Source of the DNA: Leminorella richardii
GTDB lineage: Bacteria; Pseudomonadota; Gammaproteobacteria; Enterobacterales; Enterobacteriaceae
Assembly (NCBI RefSeq): GCF_900478135.1
Contig: NZ_LS483470.1
Coordinates: 2,875,001-2,939,000, forward strand
Length of the DNA stretch: 64,000 nt
Reading direction: 5' to 3'
Part shown: in pieces, positions 43,533 through 51,693 of the stretch
Numbering within the stretch: the first letter of the stretch is position 1
Layout of the letters: each line of letters begins with the position of its first letter
Program-made: the position numbers and the translations under genes
Notes under the pieces: model-generated
What the model was told of the DNA's origin: nothing
Seen by the model: only the letters and a program-made list of their open reading frames with translations
Databases searched by the model: none

Positions 43533-44195
43533 ATGAAGCGCACCAAACACATTAACCGTGACTCTTTTCGTAAAGCATCCCCAATCTATCGCGTTGCGCC
43601 CGTTGCGCTAGCGGTAAGTGCCGTATTTATGCTGTCAGGCTGTGAGCAGGCTGACGAAAGCGTTTCTCTGTTTAAAAATGCGGAAGAGTGCCAGCAAGTT
43701 AACCCGTCTATGGCGGAACAGTGCACCACCGCCTACAACGCAGCACAGGCTGAAGCAGTGAAAACAGCGCCTAAGTATGCTTCCAGAGCAGACTGCGTAG
43801 CGGAATTTGGCGAATCTCAGTGTGTAGAAACGCCGGCACAGGCGGGCATGTCCTCCAGCCAGTCTTCTCACAGCACCTGGATGCCTCTGATGGCAGGCTA
43901 CATGATGGGTCGCATGATGAGCGGCAGCTACGCTCAGTCACCGCTGTTTACCTCCAATTCACCAAACAGCCCGGCTCGCGGCAAGTTTGTTGACGCCAGC
44001 GGCAAGAGCTTTGGTAACGCCACCACTGGCAGAACCATGAAAGTAGACAAAAGCGCTCTGGCGCCTAAGCCTGCTACCACGACTACTGTAACCCGCGGCG
44101 GCTTTGGTGAAAGCGTAGCCAAGCAGAACGCAGCGGCTCGCAGCAGCGCCAGCAGCAGCTCCCGTTCAGGCGGCAGCCGCTCTTACGGCGGTTAA
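43533..44195 (+). CDS. ygiB: DUF1190 lipoprotein YgiB
   Basis: Envelope protein of unknown function, 220 aa (E. coli 223). The start at 43533 (MKRTKHINRDSFRKASPIYR) matches E. coli and has an AGGA site; the frame is open 14 codons further. A hydrophobic segment ends in a lipobox (VFMLSGC). The middle WMPLMAGYMMGRMMSG and APKPATTTTVTRGGFGESVAKQ are strongly conserved. The tail is rich in Ser/Gly/Arg. It is followed 8 bp later by ygiC, the usual partner. Confidence 0.93.
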   Translation: MKRTKHINRDSFRKASPIYRVAPVALAVSAVFMLSGCEQADESVSLFKNAEECQQVNPSMAEQCTTAYNAAQAEAVKTAPKYASRADCVAEFGESQCVETPAQAGMSSSQSSHSTWMPLMAGYMMGRMMSGSYAQSPLFTSNSPNSPARGKFVDASGKSFGNATTGRTMKVDKSALAPKPATTTTVTRGGFGESVAKQNAAARSSASSSSRSGGSRSYGG

Positions 44196-44203
44196 GGGCC
44201 AGC

Positions 44204-45364
44204 ATGATTCGTCAATCAATCAGCGAGCGCCCAAACTGGCGCGAAGTAGCCACCGAGTTTGGCTTTAATTTTCACACCATGTACGGCGAACCGTACTGGT
44301 GTGAAGACGCCTACTATCAGTTTACGCTGGCGCAGGTAGAAGAGCTGGAAAACGCAACCGCCGAGATACACGAGATGTGCCTTCAGGTGGTCGAGAAAGT
44401 GGTCGACAGCGAAGAGCTGTTAACCCGTTTCAGCATTCCAAAGCACTGCTGGGAATTCGTGCGAAGCTCTTGGAAAACCCAGCAGCCGTCGCTCTACTCC
44501 CGTCTCGATCTGGCCTATGACGGAAAGAGCCCGGCCAAACTGTTGGAAAACAATGCCGACACGCCGACGTCTCTGTACGAAACCGCTTTCTTTCAGTGGA
44601 TGTGGCTGGAAGATCAAATCGCTGCGGGCAAACTGCCCCAGGGTGCTGACCAGTTCAACAGCCTGCAGGACAAACTGATAGAGCGCTTCGCGGAGCTGAA
44701 ATCCCGCCACGGCTTTAACCTGCTGCATTTTGCCTGCTGTGAAGATACCGAAGAAGATCGCGGCACCGTCCAGTACCTTCAGGACTGCGCTAACGAAGCC
44801 GGACTGCCTAACGAGTTTCTTTATATTGAAGAGATTGGCCTTGGCGAAAAGGGGCAGTTTACCGACACCCAAGATCAGGTTATCGGTAACCTGTTTAAGC
44901 TGTACCCGTGGGAATTCATGTTTAGAGAAATGTTTTCAACCAAGCTGACTGACGCCGGTGTGCGCTGGCTGGAGCCTGCATGGAAGAGCATTATCTCTAA
45001 CAAGGCTCTGCTGCCGATGCTGTGGAAAATGTTCCCTAACCATCCTAACCTGCTGCCTTCCTACTTCAGCGATGAGCCGCATCCTGAGCTTTCCCACTAC
45101 GTGGTTAAGCCGCTGTTTTCTCGCGAAGGCGCAAACATTCGCATCGTAGAAAACGGCAAAGACGTTTGCAGCGTGGATGGCCCGTACGGTGAAGAAGGCT
45201 TTATCATTCAGCAGTTCCATCAGCTACCGCGCTTTAACGACAGCTACATGCTGATCGGCAGCTGGCTGGTTAATGATGAACCCTGCGGGATGGGGATCAG
45301 AGAAGACCGCAGCCTGATCACTCAGGATCTTTCTCGCTACTACCCGCATATTATTTTGGACTAG
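44204..45364 (+). CDS. ygiC: Glutathionylspermidine-synthase-like ATP-grasp protein YgiC
   Basis: Predicted ATP-grasp amide ligase of 386 aa, same as E. coli. It has the synthetase fold but lacks the amidase domain of Gss. Motifs include ARLDLAYD-type (SRLDLAYDGKSPAKLLENNADTPTS, about 103-126), LFKLYPWEFMFRE, LPSYFSDEP, VVKPLFSREGANI and the C-terminal NDEPCGMGIREDRS. The substrate is unknown; E. coli YgiC does not make glutathionylspermidine. It forms a two-gene operon with ygiB, ended by a strong terminator. Confidence 0.94.
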   Translation: MIRQSISERPNWREVATEFGFNFHTMYGEPYWCEDAYYQFTLAQVEELENATAEIHEMCLQVVEKVVDSEELLTRFSIPKHCWEFVRSSWKTQQPSLYSRLDLAYDGKSPAKLLENNADTPTSLYETAFFQWMWLEDQIAAGKLPQGADQFNSLQDKLIERFAELKSRHGFNLLHFACCEDTEEDRGTVQYLQDCANEAGLPNEFLYIEEIGLGEKGQFTDTQDQVIGNLFKLYPWEFMFREMFSTKLTDAGVRWLEPAWKSIISNKALLPMLWKMFPNHPNLLPSYFSDEPHPELSHYVVKPLFSREGANIRIVENGKDVCSVDGPYGEEGFIIQQFHQLPRFNDSYMLIGSWLVNDEPCGMGIREDRSLITQDLSRYYPHIILD

Positions 45365-45382
45365 TCCAAAAAGAAAAGCCTC

Positions 45383-45417
45383 AATACGCCCTGAACTCTC
45401 AGGGCGTATTTGTTTTT
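45383..45417 (+). terminator. Terminator between ygiC and ygiD
   Basis: A 12-bp stem AATACGCCCTGA (45383-45394) / TCAGGGCGTATT (45399-45410) with ACTC loop, then TTGTTTTT. Confidence 0.9.
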
Positions 45418-46204
45418 AGGCCTCGCCAATCTGCACTGACAGCATGCTAATCGACGCCATATCGATACCATCCAGCGGTACACTTGTTGTCTCACCTTCT
45501 CGACGTGAACCCAGCACGTACAGCAGCGGCAAGAAGTGATCCGGCGTCGGGTTTGACATGGCGGCATCCGGATGCTGCATAAAGTTGACCAAAGGATGAG
45601 GCTCGCCCTTTTCCATCAGCTGGCTGCGAACAAAGTCGTTAAACCGCACCGCCCAGTCATAGGGCTCGCTTTCCCCCTGCCACTTTACCGCTCTCAGGTT
45701 GTGCACTACGTTGCCGCTGGCGACAATCATTACCCCTTCGCGCCGCAGCTCGGCCAGCTTTTGGCCCCGCTGATAGTGATAAAGAGGAGGCTGTGTACCA
45801 TCAACGCTCAGCTGCACAACGGGAATATCAGCATCGGGATACATTTTGATCAGTACGCCCCACGCGCCGTGGTCCAGACCCCATTCGCTTTTGTCCATCG
45901 TCACCGGCGTAGGAGACAGCAGTTGAGCGACCCTCTCTGCCAGCGCGGGCGAACCAGAGGCCGGATACTGAGTATCAAACAGTGCCTGAGGGAATCCGCC
46001 AAAGTCATGGATAGTCTTTGGTTTCTCCATGGCGGTTACCGCCGTGCCGCGGGTATACCAGTGGGCAGAAATCGCCAGTATGGCCTTAGGCCTGGGCAAA
46101 TGTTCACCCAGTTGACGCCAGGCCAGAGTATACTCATTATCTTCCAGAACGTTCATCGGGCTGCCGTGTCCCAGAAACAGAGCCGGCATAAAATTAGTGT
46201 TCAT
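45416..46204 (-). CDS. ygiD: Extradiol ring-cleavage dioxygenase, YgiD (4,5-DOPA dioxygenase type)
   Basis: LigB-family non-haem metal dioxygenase of 262 aa. Metal-ligand histidines are visible in ALFLGHGSPMNVLED (His near residue 13), ILAISAHWYTRG (about 47) and MIVASGNVVHNLRAV (about 170). E. coli YgiD opens L-DOPA at the 4,5 position in vitro; its natural substrate is unclear. It is divergent from zupT, as in E. coli, and converges on ygiC. Confidence 0.93.
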   Translation of the reverse strand: MNTNFMPALFLGHGSPMNVLEDNEYTLAWRQLGEHLPRPKAILAISAHWYTRGTAVTAMEKPKTIHDFGGFPQALFDTQYPASGSPALAERVAQLLSPTPVTMDKSEWGLDHGAWGVLIKMYPDADIPVVQLSVDGTQPPLYHYQRGQKLAELRREGVMIVASGNVVHNLRAVKWQGESEPYDWAVRFNDFVRSQLMEKGEPHPLVNFMQHPDAAMSNPTPDHFLPLLYVLGSRREGETTSVPLDGIDMASISMLSVQIGEA

Positions 46205-46496
46205 TGCGTCACCTCTGTCAGCGTTTACATCGTTCTTAACAATCCGTAAAGGCGCGTTCCCAATCAGCTTTTTGGTTGCACTGCGGGAGATAATCGACTT
46301 TACTCAGTAGGGTAAAGCGAACTCGTTCGATATGTGTTCGCCTGATGAGGCCATTATTATCCTATGCCGCTTATTTTGATAGACGATAACTACGACACAT
46401 TCAGTCAAAAAAATTGAACAACAATGCTATACAGCGCCTATTAAATAAATCGATCTCAACATGTTTGTTTTTTTCTCCCGCTCTGCTAGATTATTG

Positions 46497-46515
46497 AATG
46501 ATAATTATTATCATT
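46497..46515. promoter_or_regulatory. Perfect 19-bp Fur-type operator before zupT
   Basis: AATGATAATTATTATCATT is a perfect palindrome and contains the 7-1-7 Fur motif TGATAAT-T-ATTATCA without mismatch. It ends 12 bases before the zupT start and abuts its ribosome site (AAGGA, 46517-46521), so bound Fur should block initiation or elongation. Confidence 0.85.
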
Positions 46516-46527
46516 TAAGGATGTGAT

Positions 46528-47292
46528 ATGTCAGTTCCGTTGATACTTACCCTACTTGCCGGAGGCTCAACCTTTATCGGCGCCTTTTTGGGGATCGTCG
46601 GCCAAAAGCCGTCTAACCGCCTGCTGGCCTTTGCGCTTGGCTTTGCCGCCGGGATCATGTTGCTCATTTCGCTAATGGAAATGCTGCCCGCTTCTCTGGG
46701 AACGCCGGGGATGTCGCCAGTGCTTGGCTACAGCATGTTTATCTTTGGCCTATTAGGGTACTTTTTGCTGGATCGACTGCTGCCGCATCAGCACGCACAC
46801 GATCTGATGCCCGGGCAAAAGCCATCCCGCAGCCTGAAGCGCACCGCTATCCTGCTTACGCTGGGCATCAGTCTGCATAACTTCCCTGAAGGGATCGCCA
46901 CCTTTGTCACCGCCAGCACCAACTGGGAGCTGGGACTCGGTATCGCTATGGCAGTCGCTATTCACAATATTCCCGAAGGATTGGCTGTTGCTGGCCCTGT
47001 CTATGCGGCAACCGGTTCAAAATCCACTGCGCTGCTGTGGGCTGGGCTGTCCGGCGTAGCGGAAATCGTCGGTGGCCTGTTCGCTTTCTTTCTGCTTGGG
47101 CCTAACGTTTCGCCAGTCATTATGGCGTCGGTGATGTCTGCCGTTGCGGGCATTATGGTGGCACTGTCTGTAGATGAACTGATGCCTTTGGCCAAAGAAA
47201 TCGACCCTAACAACAATCCCAGCTACGGCATCCTGTGCGGTATGTCAGTAATGGGCATCAGCCTGATGCTGCTGCAGATGTGGACGGTGTAG
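46528..47292 (+). CDS. zupT: ZIP-family divalent metal importer ZupT
   Basis: Inner-membrane importer of Zn2+, Fe2+, Mn2+ and Co2+, 254 aa (E. coli 257), eight predicted segments. The ZIP signature is in segment IV, SLHNFPEGIATFVTA (about residues 116-130, metal ligands His, Asn, Glu), and segment V, AIHNIPEGLAVAGPV. A His-containing cytosolic loop (PHQHAHD) lies between segments III and IV. The perfect Fur box directly upstream suggests iron-dependent repression. A terminator follows. Confidence 0.96.
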   Translation: MSVPLILTLLAGGSTFIGAFLGIVGQKPSNRLLAFALGFAAGIMLLISLMEMLPASLGTPGMSPVLGYSMFIFGLLGYFLLDRLLPHQHAHDLMPGQKPSRSLKRTAILLTLGISLHNFPEGIATFVTASTNWELGLGIAMAVAIHNIPEGLAVAGPVYAATGSKSTALLWAGLSGVAEIVGGLFAFFLLGPNVSPVIMASVMSAVAGIMVALSVDELMPLAKEIDPNNNPSYGILCGMSVMGISLMLLQMWTV

Positions 47293-47333
47293 TGACAGGC
47301 GCAGCTAAGTGATATGAAGCTACGCCAGAAAAT

Positions 47334-47358
47334 AAAAAAGCCGCTTTGCGGCTTTTTT
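47334..47358. terminator. Bidirectional terminator between zupT and ribB
   Basis: AAAAAAGCCGC (47334-47344) pairs with GCGGCTTTTTT (47348-47357 region), TTT loop, T runs on both strands. It serves both convergent genes. Confidence 0.92.
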
Positions 47359-47379
47359 CATCATGCCCGTTAAGACTGA

Positions 47380-48033
47380 CTAGCTGGCCTTTTTCGCGTT
47401 CTGCGCAATGTACTCAACCAGATCTTCAATCGTGACTACCGGCATGTCGTGCTGCTTGGCGAATTCAACCACCTGCGGTGCGTTAGCCATGCTGCCGTCG
47501 TCATTGGTTAGCTCACAGAGCACGCCTGCAGGCTTAAAGCCAGCCAGCGTCACCAGATCGATAGTCGCTTCAGTATGTCCGCGACGCGTCAGTACACCAC
47601 CCGTACGGGCACACAGCGGGAACATGTGACCCGGGCTGTGCAGGCTGGCAGCCGTTGCGCCGTCAGCAATGGCAGCCTTGATAGTGGTTACACGGTCTTT
47701 CGCGGAAACGCCTGTAGAAACGCCTTCGGCAGCTTCGATGCTGATCGTGAACGCAGTCTGATAGCGGCTAGAGTTAGCGGGTACCATCATCGGCAGCTCT
47801 AGACGATCGCGGGTCGCTTCGTCAATACAGAGACAAACAATGCCGCTGCCGTGGCGAATGGTCAGCGCCATTTGCTCAACGGTCATGGTTTCGGCGGCAA
47901 AAATCATGTCGCCTTCGTTTTCACGACTCTCATCATCAAGCACCATCACGCCGCGACCTTGACGCAGCGCAGCCAGCGCGGATTCAACGCGCTCAACAGG
48001 AGTACCAAATTCTGATAGTAGGGTCTGATTCAT
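47380..48033 (-). CDS. ribB: 3,4-dihydroxy-2-butanone 4-phosphate synthase RibB
   Basis: Converts ribulose 5-phosphate to dihydroxybutanone phosphate and formate for riboflavin synthesis. It has 217 aa, as in E. coli. Key stretches: GVMVLDDESRENEGDMIFAAE (acidic loop, about residues 29-49), HGSGIVCLC, HSPGHMFPLCARTGGVLTRRGHTEA (phosphate site) and CELTNDDGSMAN. It is monofunctional, with no GTP cyclohydrolase II fusion. Transcription runs through an FMN riboswitch at 48138-48304. Confidence 0.97.
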   Translation of the reverse strand: MNQTLLSEFGTPVERVESALAALRQGRGVMVLDDESRENEGDMIFAAETMTVEQMALTIRHGSGIVCLCIDEATRDRLELPMMVPANSSRYQTAFTISIEAAEGVSTGVSAKDRVTTIKAAIADGATAASLHSPGHMFPLCARTGGVLTRRGHTEATIDLVTLAGFKPAGVLCELTNDDGSMANAPQVVEFAKQHDMPVVTIEDLVEYIAQNAKKAS

Positions 48034-48137
48034 GGTAAAAAATAACCTCTTTTAAATTGTGGATTACCAGAATCAGGGCAGCTTAGGAAGTCGGCGTATA
48101 GCCGAAATAACGAGAGGCAAGCGAACGCTTGACCCGT

Positions 48138-48304
48138 TATCGTTACCCTCTCCCATCCGGACTTTAACCGTCGGCCCCGGAATTACACCGGATCTGCTGA
48201 CCTTAAGTTTGAATTTGTCAAACCCAAGCGCTCGCGGGCTTCCATATGGCTACGCCTTATGGTTTACCGCCGGTGGGGACTTTCACCCCGCCCTGAGAAT
48301 AAGC
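48138..48304 (-). promoter_or_regulatory. FMN riboswitch (RFN element) controlling ribB
   Basis: Minus strand carries the full RFN consensus: TTCTCAGGGCGGGGTGAAAG near the 5' end, CCGGCGGTAAA, AGCCCGCGAGCGC, CAGATCCGGTGTAATTCCGG, GGCCGACGGTTA, GTCCGGATGGGAGAG. P1 is closed by TTATTCTC and GAGAGGGTAA-type arms. Just downstream, ATAACG (48107-48112) can pair with CGTTAT (48135-48140), which overlaps the P1 3' arm, around an inner CAAGCG/CGCTTG hairpin (48118-48131). That gives an alternative fold for the expression platform. Confidence 0.97.
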
Positions 48305-48495
48305 GGCTCTACTATAACGCTAATTTCAGGCGTGAGCAACGTTTGCGAAAACGCAGACACTGGGCGTGTAAATGGGTATACTCACAGGCGGCTATTTGCG
48401 CTGACGCGCCTATCGCCGCCGTTGAACGCTCTCCGCCAAAGGGAGAAAAGAGACGCCATCAAGCAATGGCCATCAACCAATGAAAGGGTAGCCCG

Positions 48496-48747
48496 ATGAT
48501 CGATCCGCAGAAAATTGAACAGATTGCCAAACAAATTCACGAGTCTATGCCAAAGGGCATCCGCGAGCTGGGCGATGAAGTTGAAAAGAAAATCCGCCAG
48601 GGGCTACAAAACCAGTTGGCCAAGCTGGACGTGGTGAGCCGCGAAGAGTTCGACATTCAGACTCAGGTTCTGCTGAAAACCCGCGAGAAGCTGACCGCCT
48701 TAGAAAAGCGCCTCGCCGAGCTGGAAGCAAAAAGCCGCGGAGAGTAA
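48496..48747 (+). CDS. ubiK: Ubiquinone biosynthesis accessory factor UbiK (YqiC)
   Basis: Small coiled-coil protein that assists the Ubi complex in aerobic ubiquinone synthesis. It has 83 aa (E. coli 96). It begins MIDPQKIEQIAKQIHESMPKGIRELGDEVE, then VSREEFDIQTQVLLKTREKL. A heptad coiled coil ends in LEKRLAELEAK. The BMFP/DUF526 family pattern is clear. It is divergent from ribB as in E. coli. A terminator overlaps its 3' end. Confidence 0.94.
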   Translation: MIDPQKIEQIAKQIHESMPKGIRELGDEVEKKIRQGLQNQLAKLDVVSREEFDIQTQVLLKTREKLTALEKRLAELEAKSRGE

Positions 48748-48757
48748 CCGGCTTTTT
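48729..48757 (+). terminator. Terminator overlapping the ubiK stop
   Basis: AAAAAGCCG (48729-48737) pairs with CGGCTTTTT (48749-48757), the stop codon lying in the loop. Confidence 0.65.
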
Positions 48758-48759
48758 CA

Positions 48760-48783
48760 GGCGCTTAGTATCAACTAAGCGCC
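48760..48783. terminator. Second hairpin between ubiK and yjeH
   Basis: GGCGCTTAGT (48760-48769) pairs with ACTAAGCGCC (48774-48783), loop ATCA. It has no T run on the plus strand and a poor one on the minus strand. It may assist termination of the convergent genes. Confidence 0.5.
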
Positions 48784-48790
48784 CTCACCT

Positions 48791-50032
48791 TTAGGCTTTC
48801 TTTCCCTTCGGCAGCACCAGCCAAAGCGCAGCAAACACGGCAATCGCGTAGAGAACCTTCCAGCCAATCATCACTAAAAGCAGCAGGCAAAGCACACTAC
48901 CAAAGATAGACATCAGTCTGGCTCGCCCTTTCAGCAGTCGACACCCTGACAGCATACACAGTAGATAGATAAAGACAAAAATGCCGTTTGCATAGACAAT
49001 CAGCGCGTCCAGCGGCAGCGCTAGCCAATAGGCTAACAGGGAAGAAATCAGACAGCAGATTAGCACCAGCGTCAGAGCATTTAGTGGAGAATGAGAGCGA
49101 GAAAGCTGCGCCAGCCAAGCCTTCGGACGATGCTCGTAGCTTTGTGACCACACTAGGCGCGCGAAGCTTTGGGTGTAAATATTCAGGCTGGCAAAGCAGG
49201 CCAGATAGCCAATAATGCAGGCGATCCACAGTCCGTTACTGCCAAACAGCTTCACCACAATGGAGGGCAGCGAAGCCGCTGCGGCCATCTCCCCACCAAA
49301 AGCGCCGAAAGCCAGCACCGCAACGGTACATCCCCAGTACACGGCTCCAGCCAACAGTAGGCCAATCAACAGCGCGCGGGGAAAGTCTCTTTCAGGGTGG
49401 CGAAACTCCGCCGCCAAATGAGCGAATGCCTCAAGCCCAACAAAGCACCAGAACATCACCGCCAGCGCGTTAAACATCGTACCGCCGGATATCGACGACA
49501 CCGCAGGCCAAGGAACGGTAGTCGGAGTAATACCGCCTCGCCACCAAATAGCAATAACCATCGCGACAATCAGAACGGCAATCACCACCTGAACGTTGGC
49601 GCTGGAGCCGGCGCTGCGCATACCAAGAAGCCAGACGATCAGCAGCGTGGCAATTTGCACCATAAGTAGACCAGTGCCGTCAAAACCAAACGCCGCCTGC
49701 CAGAAGCCAGACGCTATTTGCAGCGCAGCGGGAAGCCCAACGGGAATGACCGAAAGAAAAAGCCACCCGGTTACCTTCGCCATATGGGGGCCAAACGCCA
49801 GACTGACAAAGTGCGCTGCCCCGCCGGCATTGGGGAAATGGCGCCCCAGCTCAGCGAACGCAATCGCGATAGGGAACACCAGTGCGATCAGTATCGGCCA
49901 CGCCCACAGGCTGTCGCCGCCGGCAACCTGAGCCGCCAGCGCCGGTACGGCAAATACGCCAGTGCCCAAAAGTGACGTCGAGAGTAGCCCGATGCCCTGA
50001 ACCAGCCCCAGTTCCTGCTTTAACTCGCTCAT
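48791..50032 (-). CDS. yjeH: L-methionine/branched-chain amino acid exporter YjeH
   Basis: APC-superfamily inner-membrane exporter, 413 aa (E. coli 418), about 12 segments. The N-terminus MSELKQELGLVQGIGLLSTSLLGTGVFAVPALAA is nearly the E. coli sequence. GWLFLSVIPVGLPAALQIASGF, VMFWCFVGLEAFAHLAAEFRHPERDFPRAL and IGYLACFASLNIYTQSFARLVWS are also diagnostic. It begins 14 bp after hldE on the same strand, so it is probably cotranscribed with it, an arrangement not found in E. coli. Confidence 0.93.
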   Translation of the reverse strand: MSELKQELGLVQGIGLLSTSLLGTGVFAVPALAAQVAGGDSLWAWPILIALVFPIAIAFAELGRHFPNAGGAAHFVSLAFGPHMAKVTGWLFLSVIPVGLPAALQIASGFWQAAFGFDGTGLLMVQIATLLIVWLLGMRSAGSSANVQVVIAVLIVAMVIAIWWRGGITPTTVPWPAVSSISGGTMFNALAVMFWCFVGLEAFAHLAAEFRHPERDFPRALLIGLLLAGAVYWGCTVAVLAFGAFGGEMAAAASLPSIVVKLFGSNGLWIACIIGYLACFASLNIYTQSFARLVWSQSYEHRPKAWLAQLSRSHSPLNALTLVLICCLISSLLAYWLALPLDALIVYANGIFVFIYLLCMLSGCRLLKGRARLMSIFGSVLCLLLLVMIGWKVLYAIAVFAALWLVLPKGKKA

Positions 50033-50046
50033 GCTGTGCGGTACGT

Positions 50047-51474
50047 TTAGCCGCGCTCCCTAATGGTTTTAATAATATTGCTGGTGGAGCAGCCGTCTTC
50101 GAAGTTCAGCACCCGAACATCGCCGCCCGCCGCCCAAACCTCTTCACTTCCGGCAATGTCCTCCGGCTTGTAGTCGCCGCCTTTCACCAGCAGGTCGGGA
50201 AGAACGTCAGCGATTAGGCGCTGCGGCGTGTCCTCTTCAAAAGAGACCACCCAGTCAACGGACTCCAGCGCCGACAGCACAATCATGCGCTGCGCCAGCG
50301 GGTTTACCGGCCGCGTTTCGCCTTTCAGACGGCGGGTAGAAGCATCGCTGTTTACCGCAACAATCAGACGATCTCCTAGCTTGCGCGCGTTAGCCAAGTA
50401 GGAAACGTGCCCAGCGTGCAGAATGTCAAAACAGCCGTTAGTCATCACCACTTTTTCACCGCGACGACGAGCGTGGGCGACAGCCTGCTTCAGTTGCGCT
50501 TCGTCCATGACGCCAAAGCCGGTATCGGCTCGGCCGCGAATAGCGTTTTCCAGCTCAATGGGGGAAACGGTCGACGTCCCCAGTTTACCGACCACGACGC
50601 CAGCCGCCGCGTTTGCCATAAAGCAGGCTTCTTCCATCGAAAGACCGGACGCCATACTGGCGGCCAGTACGCCAATCACGGTATCTCCCGCGCCCGTAAC
50701 GTCATACACTTCCTGAGCCTGAGTCGGCAGATGGAACGGATCTTTACCCGGCTGCAGCAGCGTCATGCCGTTTTCTGAACGAGTAACCAGAAGCGCGCTG
50801 AACTCAAACCGCTCGATCAGCGCCATGCCGCGCACGACCAGCTCTTCTTCCGTTTTACAGTGCCCTACGACTGCCTCAAACTCGGACAGATTCGGTGTCA
50901 GCAGCGTTGCGCCTCGATAGCGCTCAAAGTCCGAGCCTTTAGGGTCAATCAGCACCGGCACGCCCGCTTTGCGCCCTAGAGCAATCAAGGACTGGACGCA
51001 GTTAAGCGCGCCTTTGGCATAGTCAGACAGCACCAAAGCACCCAACTGCGGCAGCGCCTGCTGGACGCGATCGAGCATCGGCTGCGGGTCGACGTTTTCA
51101 AAGCCTTCTTCAAAATCTAAGCGAAGCAGCTGCTGGTTGCGGGAAAGCACTCTCAGCTTGGTAATGGTTGGGCAGGATGGCACAGTCACAAAATCACAGC
51201 GCACGTTCACTTCGTCCAAACGCGTATTCAGCACTCTGGCCGCTTCGTCCATACCGGTAAGCCCGACCAGTCGGGAACCGCCCCCCAGAGAGGCAATGTT
51301 CATCGCAACGTTGGCAGCGCCACCGGGGCGATCTTCTACCGTATTGACTTTCACCACTGGCACTGGCGCTTCCGGCGATATGCGGCTAGTTGGCCCGTGC
51401 CAATAGCGATCGAGCATAACGTCGCCCACCACCATAACGCTAGCGCGGCTAAAATCGGGTAACATGACTTTCAT
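50047..51474 (-). CDS. hldE: Bifunctional heptose-7-phosphate kinase / heptose-1-phosphate adenylyltransferase HldE
   Basis: Makes ADP-heptose for the LPS inner core; its intermediate is the substrate of GmhB, encoded at the start of this window. It has 475 aa (E. coli 477). The N-terminal ribokinase-like domain has RPGGAANVAMNIASLGG and the catalytic DVTGAGDTVIGVLAA (Asp near residue 270). The C-terminal nucleotidyltransferase has TNGCFDILHAGHVSYLANAR (HXGH) and NSDASTRRLKGETRPVN. yjeH follows closely; glnE, the usual E. coli neighbour, is not adjacent. Confidence 0.97.
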   Translation of the reverse strand: MKVMLPDFSRASVMVVGDVMLDRYWHGPTSRISPEAPVPVVKVNTVEDRPGGAANVAMNIASLGGGSRLVGLTGMDEAARVLNTRLDEVNVRCDFVTVPSCPTITKLRVLSRNQQLLRLDFEEGFENVDPQPMLDRVQQALPQLGALVLSDYAKGALNCVQSLIALGRKAGVPVLIDPKGSDFERYRGATLLTPNLSEFEAVVGHCKTEEELVVRGMALIERFEFSALLVTRSENGMTLLQPGKDPFHLPTQAQEVYDVTGAGDTVIGVLAASMASGLSMEEACFMANAAAGVVVGKLGTSTVSPIELENAIRGRADTGFGVMDEAQLKQAVAHARRRGEKVVMTNGCFDILHAGHVSYLANARKLGDRLIVAVNSDASTRRLKGETRPVNPLAQRMIVLSALESVDWVVSFEEDTPQRLIADVLPDLLVKGGDYKPEDIAGSEEVWAAGGDVRVLNFEDGCSTSNIIKTIRERG

Positions 51475-51649
51475 CCCAAACTCCCAAAACGAGGACTGCG
51501 TGAATGGCGGAAGTTTATCATAACCACAGCGCGCTGCGATTCTTTCATGGTGTCTTTCACACAGGATCGCTATGCATTACCGACCCGCTAGCCCACTTGC
51601 TGCAGGATTAGCGTAGGAATTCGCTCAGTGGAAATAGGCATTAGATAAA

Positions 51650-51672
51650 AATATCGTTACACTAACGATATT
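51650..51672. promoter_or_regulatory. 23-bp palindrome just upstream of the lpxL-type gene
   Basis: AATATCGTTA (51650-51659), CAC, TAACGATATT (51663-51672): ten perfect base pairs with a 3-bp centre, 21 bp before the ATG, then ATTTTTTAATA. It could be an operator, a leader hairpin or an AT-rich terminator. No known regulator consensus was recognised. Confidence 0.5.
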
Positions 51673-51693
51673 ATTTTTTAATAAAATTTCGTC

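Noticed and set aside
48059..48499. Long plus-strand frame across the ribB leader
   Set aside because: The sequence is explained by the FMN riboswitch on the minus strand; the frame is a by-product of that conserved G/C-rich RNA.
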